Shown: piece after piece, positions 56,649 to 64,000 of the stretch
Numbering within the stretch: the first letter of the stretch is position 1
Layout: each line of letters starts with the position of its first letter
NCBI RefSeq assembly: GCF_019649055.1
Contig: NW_026570233.1
Coordinates: forward strand, 1,302,001-1,366,000
DNA length: 64,000 nt
DNA from: Paramacrobiotus metropolitanus
Taxonomy: Eukaryota > Tardigrada > Eutardigrada > Parachela > Macrobiotidae
Reading direction: 5' to 3'
Position numbers and translations under genes: made by a program
The notes under the pieces: model-generated
The model's input: the letters and a program-made list of their open reading frames with translations, nothing else
Databases searched by the model: none
What the model was told of the DNA's origin: nothing

Positions 56649-58921
56649 CGTGGCGCCTAGCTTGAGACCAACTGCCGACAATTATAAATGGAGAGACACA
56701 TCGCGGCTTTCTTTGCTGCATCTTACATCGCCTGGATTCTCAAAGGAGAACACCAACCGATCGTTGCGGCACCGCGGACAGCAACTGACAATAGGTGGCT
56801 CCGTGGGGAATTGTCATGTATAGCAAACAGCATATTTGCCTTAATTATCTGTGACGTGGAATCGCTGGCATTTGTGTCAACAGTCAGCAGATGCCTCGAC
56901 CATAAGCTTGCCGGTAAACGAGCTTGGCGTGATCTCCCATTAATTAAAGATGGGACTTTAAGGGAAAACAGGATACAAGACAAGAATGTGTTGCCATTTG
57001 GCTAATTTAACACGCTATGAGTCCACTGTAAAGACAATGCATAAATTATGGTTTATAGCTTCTGCTGTTGCTTATTGCGCGCTGCGCTGCTGTTGCTTGT
57101 TGTTAATTATTAAGTAAGCACTGAATCGCCGATCTTGTTGGCGAGGACAGTCACCAAAATTAATAACATACCCGCAAAGATGTAAGTGCTGTGGTTCCAT
57201 CACCTTTACGTTAATTTAACGCAAGTCTTTCGCAACGATGTGGCAGCCTTCGTATTACGTATGTTGATGATTTAGATGTAAAGCAAATACTTGTGCACGT
57301 ATGGCGGTTAACAAATATCATTACGTACACTTAATCGTAAATAACAGACAACTGCTGCTGCTTCCAGTAGCGTGCAACCTAAAGCGGTAGGCTTACTATC
57401 TGTACGTGCTAATTTTGACTTGGTTAAAATATAGTAAACTGCCACAAATGCGGTATTACTGTCCTCGTAGCAGCGCATATTATAAGAATCTAGCCGAGAA
57501 CAAACTTGTTCGAGTTTGTTCTCGGCTAGATAGCGAAGGCGTTCCGACTACTCTGTACCAGTTGGGTCTTATATTACGATCACCTTGATTCTCATAATAC
57601 GACTTGTCGTTAAGAGAATGGTTCCTACCACCCGCATTCTAAAGAAGAAAAACTTTCTTGCCGGTATTACAGCAATTAACAATAAAATAGAATTTATCAC
57701 TTTTCCCCAAGGCACAAAGTGCACTTCTTTGCAGCATCAAGCTATCTGTACAGGGGAAACCGATGCCCCAAATAAAGACACCGGAGCTCCAGATCACACG
57801 CTAGTTTAATCCAGATTTTGTCAATTTTTAATCCATAACAAGGATGTAGTTCTGCGGGCAGGTCACATTTCGAGGGATCATATTACCAACTATATCACAA
57901 ATATCTGTTACGGGTATGACCTGCTGCACTATCAAGGGATAAAGCAAATGTACGTACTATTAACCAGTGCAGATGTGTCGGTACGTACACGGTACATAGT
58001 ACATATAAGCTACCACATTAATTTCAGGATCATAGTTATGCAACCTCATTGATTTAAAAACCCGAAGAATTGGAAATCAATAAAAAGCGATCCACACAAA
58101 AGTCCAGTCAACGCCTTGTAATTAGTTGGCTACGTCTAGCGAGAACGGTTTCCATTGCCATAGAAATATACCAGAGCAGCTTGACATATTATCCTTTGTG
58201 GACACTTACTTCGTTAAGCGAACTGATAGCGGAAACTGAATATAAATAAATAAAGCGACAATAAACGAATAAAACGGGCATGTTGAGCGAAGGCTTCTAA
58301 GTAAAATACTGTTGGTTTTTGTGGAGAGTTACGATGTCGCAAGGAATTTGATAATCATTATGCATGCAAATTTCAAATTTCACCATAATCCTACGTACTT
58401 CTGTATACTGTATACTGTATAAGCACACGTGCTTTTTATTGTATCGAAAAACGGCCTGAAAACTTGTAGCGTGAAGTAGAAACTATTGTTCCATCGCTTT
58501 TAATTATTCCCACTTAATTGCTCGCATTACGAACTGTCTGCCGCAGATTGGGAATGTACTCGTAACAACAGAAGCGGTACTCTGAGCATAAGCATATTAG
58601 TCTGAACAGCTTGTCAATCAAGCCATTTTTATGCCGTTTGCAGATTAGCATAATTGTGTCCATGAAAGTACCGCTCAACATGTCTCAACAAGCATGTTTT
58701 TTGAAGATTAACATTGCATTAGCTGCGTCTGCTCTTTCTATGTACAAATTACACATATAAGTGACAGTACATCACAAGCAGACATACTCGGTCGATAATA
58801 ATTCCATATCAAACATCTCTGTTCAAATTTCAGTTAGACCCTTAGTCAAATAAATGCTTCTGAGAATAGAGAACTGCACAGGGCATTTTTGATGCAGCCA
58901 TCTCCAAAACTGCAGACGGCT
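56649..58921. other. Intergenic between two minus-strand GPCRs
   Basis: No supported gene. Includes a perfect 18-bp-stem hairpin at 57489-57530 and short tandem TGTATACTG units near 58400. Confidence 0.4.
57489..57530. repeat. Perfect 18-bp stem hairpin with 6-base loop
   Basis: TCTAGCCGAGAACAAACT (57489-57506), loop TGTTCG, and the exact reverse complement (57513-57530). No transposase or ORF is attached. Confidence 0.92.
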
Positions 58922-60024
58922 TTAGCGGCAAAATATAACGTTTTTAACCGCTTTCTGTAAAGTGGGGAGGCTGGAATGATAAATGACCGGGTTGAATATG
59001 CAACTTAAATATTGCAAGCAAGCCACAACAGCGTAGACGTCATCGTTCCAATACGGCACGAAATCTACCAACAGGAAATAAATATTTCCTGGAACAAAGC
59101 AGACTAAAATGCACAGCGCCAGCAGTGCGAAGAGACGAAAAAATTTCTTCTCATCACGATCTTTGGGTTTCTTTTTGGCTGTTGCATTGGGTTCTGTTCC
59201 GGTAACGACGATGGCATGTACATGCGTGACGTTGGTGTGGGCGTGACTGTGCATGACGGTACTCTTTTCCCCGTGTACTTTATTGGAGAAACCTGAACAA
59301 ATAAGAAGCTCTAGAAATTGTGAGCAAATTAATTTGGGAGTTCTTTGATTTACATACCTTGCTGTTTGAACTTCGCTCGTCCATGTAACTTCCAGAAGAC
59401 CAGTACATAGCTGAACAAAACGAACCATGGCGGAAAATCATACGCGAGAAACTCGACAACTAACGAATACGTATGCTGCATTTTGAAGTTGATGGAACAC
59501 GGTAAGGTCATTTCGTTGTACCGTAGCGCATCTATCAGATTGTACGGCATCAATAAGCAGAGCAAATAAATCCACGTTCCAGCGCACATCATCACTGTGA
59601 ACTTCACGGATCGCAAATTCCGGTAACGAATGGGAAAGTATACTGAAAACAGCCGGTCCAGACTGATGAGCATCACCGAATGTGCGGTACTGGTGGAGAA
59701 GAAGTTATCAAAGAAGTTGTAGTACGGGCAATAACTAGCGTTGGATGTGGGTGATAAGGTGAACCAGACGAAGCCGGTCATGCTGAACAGAGCCAAAGCC
59801 AGGTCGGTGATGGAGACATTCAGGATGTAGTACGAAAAAGGATTTCGCACGGCGGAATCGCGAATAAATGCGATGATGATGAGAATATTGTAGACGATGG
59901 TGCCGACGCATATCATTGTCACACTGATAACGAGCCCGTAGGTCCCGGGACTTAAGCCGGCTGGTACGGTGTCGTTGCCGCTTGTCGCGTTGGAATTGTT
60001 GAAACCCGTTTCGTTTGCCATCAT
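58922..60024 (-). CDS. Class A GPCR, two exons, with a His-rich third intracellular loop
   Basis: Exon 1 60024-59358 starts MMANETGFNNSNATSGNDT with several N-glycosylation sequons and covers TM1-TM5; SLDRLFSVYFPIRYR follows TM3 (DRL). The intron 59357-59293 is only 65 bp and phase 1 (donor GTATGT, acceptor TGTTCAG). Exon 2 59292-58922 encodes HSHAHTNVTHVHA in ICL3, unlike its relatives, then a Lys-rich stretch, TM6 (LLALCILVCFVPGNIYFLL) and TM7 with CIFNPVIYH. About 345 residues. Same gene structure as the other five, so common descent is clear. Ligand unknown. Confidence 0.87.
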
Positions 60025-62286
60025 AATGAAAAGCTGTATGTTAACTTGAGAACTACTGTAAGGAGCCGATTACAAACATTTTAAATAGTACTATTTTCCC
60101 GTTGCAGTATTGCGTAACATATCAGCAGCGTGCTCCCGAAAGAATGAAAATAGAAGGTCCTGGTGTCACGGTGATCCGGGATAGAGCTTATGGATGCTGG
60201 GATGCCACTTGCCAGTTACTCGAGAGGTAGCAGCTGATAGTCGCAGAACAGAATTACGTACACATCCTCTTACTGCTAGCTCACTTTTTGCCGTAATGCA
60301 TTTAGATTATAGAGCGCTAATGAAGCGATCAGGTGGGAAAATGGCAAGCTCCAGGATGCGTAATCGTTAATATCGCTACACACCTGGTTGGGAGGGAGCC
60401 GTTATTAAACCGGGTTGGATAAGCGATGGCGTACAACCGGGTTGACTCAGAAATTATTCAGATGCAAGTGTGTTATAAACAATGCTATCGAAGTATTTGG
60501 CGGATTCCTCTTCCACGGCGTGCTTAATTAGTGTGGCTGTGCTTTGGCAATTGAAGCACACGCTCGTTTAACGCCTGCAAAAACAGAGGTCTTACCGGGA
60601 GCAAAGATTTATTAACTGTAGAAATTCATTCCATGAACCTTCATAAATTATCGAAATTTAATAAATCAATATTTACTTGGATATGGACTCAATATTGCTT
60701 GGACATGCAGAGAACAATACATTAGAAATTTAAAAGTCGATGAGTTTATCTTGCGTGGTACAGACACTATTGAGTCACAAAAAAGGCATGGTTTTTGCAT
60801 CATCTGCATCTTCTGAATAGTACACACGGCATGCTTGATAAGCTGTTCACCGGATAGTAATGTCCGGAAGCACAGTATCAACTTTCCCTTAGTGTATATA
60901 CTGTTTACACAAAGAACATGCACCGTTTTAGACGGCGTAGTTACCGTTGCACACGTACCTGCACTCCTTAATACGGGGTCTTTGGTATAATATATTCTGC
61001 AGACATACATTTTTTATTGACTGCATCTATAATAAAATGGGACATCACCATGACAAAGTCGCACGCGATCTCTGAAAATTGTCAAGGAACTTGAAAGGAT
61101 GACAGCAGTGAAATTTTAATCAGTGCACGGACGGCAGCACCGTACGCACTACGCAGCAATTCATAGAAGTGCCGGCATCCCAAGAAGATGATGAGGTGAT
61201 GATGTCACGGATGTCTGGTGTGAAACTTGAGAGGCTACTAACCTTCGCTGTTAACTTCCGACAAGTATATGTGCTAAGGTTTTCTTGTTTGTTGTGTTTT
61301 ATTATCGCCGGACACCTTGAGTTTGTCTACTACGCAAGGATTTGTTAGCAGAATTAACAGGAGAACTTTAATAGCGAAGGTTACGAAAATAACATTATCC
61401 GTTATCCGGGAGGAGCCGGTCGCCATGTTTTTGTTATGAAACTATTGTGAAATAAAGAAAGAGTCGATTCTTGTCCTGTACAAAATGCCCTGGACACAAA
61501 ATGCGTCAAGTCATGCTACTGGAGTACCCGTGTCACAAGCGCACGTTCGCCTACGCACGTGATGTCGAACTGTATGCGAGGAACAGTGCCGGTTTAATAT
61601 ATTTACTGTTGGTTTACTTTCGTATTGATAGTGCTCGTAAAATAACGGACGTCAAATTTCTTTTCTTTTCTTCTTAAGTTTCTAACCGTTTTAGTTTTAG
61701 TTTTTGGAGTAAACGAGCCGTCACCTGAGATATTTGACATCTGTCAAAAAGAGATTGGCTCAAATCATCCAGGAGATGCAACTGAAGTGAACCATTTCGG
61801 TTGGGATGAAACGAGATACGGCACCTCCAACGCATGTCATTGGTGTTAGTATCGGTTCAAATGAAGGTTAAACAAGATTTATTCTTTTATCGTAGAGTCT
61901 AAACAAGTGTTATACAAATATGTGCCTACGTTAATGTCTTAATGCAAACAGGTGGCACAAAGGGCGCTATGTTGTAAAAGTATATGCTGCATTGTGGGAC
62001 CGATTGCATTTGTAAGTTTTTTGGCCTCATGCTTTATTCTTCTTCAGTCGAGTGCCTTTTCTGGGATTTTGGATCAATAAATACACATTTAAAAACGCCA
62101 AAAATGTAAATCAGCACGCAGCAAAAATCTGGAAATGAGTATCACTCTGACAGATTTACCGTGGCTATCGGTGCATCGATCGTACTCATACCAATACGTA
62201 CTCATATCAGTATCTATGCTTACAAAAACGTTTCTAGTTAGACTCGTTATTTTTAGCCATAGACTTCAGCCTTTCAAGAAAGCATT
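60025..62286. other. Intergenic, 2.3 kb, no gene recognised
   Basis: Short frames on both strands have no domain or splice support. Confidence 0.4.
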
Positions 62287-63646
62287 TCATAGCACACTGG
62301 ACAGTAGCAACTTGTCGCTGTGTGCTGCCTGTTCTTCCAGATGTGGTGCATTACGAAACCACGCACGCTTGGGTGAGAATCTGGTCATGTTCTGAGAAAC
62401 GTCTAGTGCGTCGGACATAGCGCGGTATTGAGCCTGGTAACCGCTGGGGATCGCCGATGGATTATACAATCCACTGGCGTAGTACGCAGGATGCCCACTG
62501 TAACTCTGTATCACCGGAGGCGATATGACCTGTGGTATGCCGTATCTAGAAAACCTAACAACTGCACTGAAATCGTTTACGAGCTTGTTAAAGTAATAGT
62601 ATTCTCATACCCTAAGCGACAACATTGAATCCAGTCAATGTTATACACCTGCGAAATGGCGTTGATCTTCTTGGCCATGCCGGTCATCACGTAACCTTGG
62701 ATGCAGGCCACCTCGAAGTTGATGTTCGAGTCGTAGTATTCTCCGTACTGGTCGTGCGTTACAGCGTAATCTACGACAAAAAGAAAACAAATTTATTTAA
62801 CTTATTACTATTTCATTTACGGAAGTGTAGTGTTACTCACAGCAGGAGGCGTAGTCAATATAGTACCCTTTCGGCGTCGTGCAGCATTTCATGCCACAGG
62901 TGTTGCATCGGCCACGGGACGCCACATATACCAATTGAGATCATCGTCGAACACCCCTGAACAATCAGCAACTGTACTTATATACATACCTCCGAAGCGC
63001 TTTTACTGTACTTTTACATATTTATTCGACTTACCGGTATTAAAACTGTTCTTGGTCAAACTGGAGTTTTTAGCATCATAGCAGAAAAATACAAAAGTAT
63101 AGTTCCGCAAAAAGCAACTGAAAGGTCAAGCATTTTGTTTAGTAATTTGTAAACCTTTATATTCTTTAACGGTTTAGAAATCCATTGTTTGATGCAGCCT
63201 ACTTTGAGTAGTATGGATATAGGCCGTTTGATGGTGGTTTATAAGGGAACATGAACTTGCACCATAGCACCTGCAATCTCTTGACACCAGCAGCAGCACA
63301 ACATAAAAATTGCGTCAAAACACTGCATCATGTCACATACGGCATGGCCTGTCTTACCTCAAAATCATCTATGAAGTCTCTGCAAAAGCGAGTAAATACA
63401 ACAATACATCCGAGAAAAAAGGATGTCTTTCCACTTACTGGACTCCTGCAATGTGAAATCAATCTATAATATTTCCTTAAAGGTCACTCGCAAGAATTGT
63501 TACTGCTTTTAGTTTACAGTGTATTTTTTACAACAATATGCTTTTTGTTATAATTTTCTCACCCACTGCGGCTTCTCCGTCAAGGCACTCGACCAACCAT
63601 TTCCGTTGCGGATATCGTGGCCCTCCATGCTGATGGAACGTGTACA
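62287..63646 (-). CDS. Unrecognised Cys-containing multi-exon gene, 3' part (5' end not found)
   Basis: Exons on the minus strand: 63646-63563 (FHQHGGPRYPQRKWLVECLDGE), 62956-62841 (VFDDDLNWYMW ... RCNTCGMKCCTTPKGYYIDYASC), 62770-62647 (YYAVTHDQYGEYYDSN, NFEVACIQGYVMTGMA) and 62545-62287 (YGIPQVISPPVIQSYSGHP, ending LLLSSVL then stop). The last two junctions keep phase (donors GTGAGT and GTATAA, acceptors GTCGTAG and TTCTAG). Exon 62956-62841 is one base short: its 5' half and 3' half read in different frames. That could be a sequence error, a missed splice choice or a pseudogene. The clustered Cys suggest a secreted or extracellular protein. No family recognised. Confidence 0.5.
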
Positions 63647-64000
63647 CTATTGTATCGCCCTATAAACACGCGGAATATCTGTTTCAGCACTAAATGGTAC
63701 AGTAAATAAGGGAAAAATCGTGTTAATATTCCCAACGTTGCCATAATTTCAGTGTATAATAAGAATGATACGAATCAGTATAGCAAACAAAAACCCAAAT
63801 GAATAACAAAAAATTGCGCACAGCAACTAAAAGATAGCCCCATGATCATTTGTTGCAGGAAGCCGATAATATCAGGCACCGTCTTACATACCGTTCCATA
63901 GGTTATATAACTTCCCTGATACCGGTACGTTGCTGAAACCGAATGAATTGCTAACTGTATTATGCCGATCGTTAGCGTAACGAGACATGAAATATAACTT
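63647..64000. other. Window edge, nothing assigned
   Basis: Probably intron or upstream sequence of the minus-strand gene ending at 62287. No exon identified. Confidence 0.3.

Noticed and set aside
57406-57809. Two small plus-strand ORFs between the GPCRs
   Set aside because: No domain, signal peptide or splice support; one runs through the perfect hairpin.
1-64000. CRISPR arrays, bacterial operons, rRNA or tRNA genes
   Set aside because: No spaced identical repeats, Shine-Dalgarno-led operons, rRNA similarity or tRNA-like cloverleaf was seen; the window is eukaryotic.

Overview
This is animal nuclear DNA. Most genes are split by short GT-AG introns (about 65-600 bp) whose exon phases I could check by hand. 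The families are metazoan: rhodopsin-type GPCRs, a plasma-membrane Ca2+-ATPase, MAT2B, Ig-domain and ZZ-finger proteins, and a relic like an invertebrate gustatory receptor. Compact introns and the GR-like relic suggest a small-genome protostome such as a tardigrade or arthropod relative, but I cannot prove the taxon.

Layout. 1-15.7 kb is dominated by a large, partly decayed Ty3/gypsy-type LTR retrotransposon read on the minus strand. In transcription order it has a candidate 5' LTR with TATA box, a primer-binding-site candidate, an unusually hairpin-rich leader, gag-protease, and RT-RNaseH-integrase with stops and frameshifts. A 3.3-kb AT-rich non-coding tract and an AT-hook ORF broken by one TAG follow. 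15.7-27.3 kb is a GPCR cluster: a TM5-TM7 relic, three plus-strand paralogues and one minus-strand member. 27.9-28.6 kb holds an Ig-domain gene. 29.0-31.9 kb is an intact non-LTR retrotransposon with a restriction-like endonuclease.

32.7-38.0 kb is a 16-exon PMCA gene (minus) that ends right after its last membrane helix. 38.8-40.6 kb is a GR-like pseudogene. 41.8-43.9 kb encodes a coiled-coil / P-loop / double-ZZ protein, and 45.0-45.7 kb a four-helix membrane protein. 46.5-47.7 kb is an intronless zinc-type dehydrogenase whose Rossmann and GroES-like halves are in swapped order. 48.6-50.2 kb is MAT2B in six exons. 51.7-55.1 kb is a decayed kinase followed by Kelch repeats, with two related inverted-repeat elements nearby, one filling a kinase intron.

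55.3-60.0 kb has two more GPCRs of the same family (minus). The right end carries part of an unrecognised Cys-rich gene (minus). All six complete GPCR genes share one phase-1 intron in the third intracellular loop, so they arose from one ancestor by local duplication. The most unusual items are the domain-swapped dehydrogenase, the structured retrotransposon leader with compensatory hairpin copies, the extra integrase-type H2C2 finger upstream of RT, and the intron made almost entirely of a MITE.
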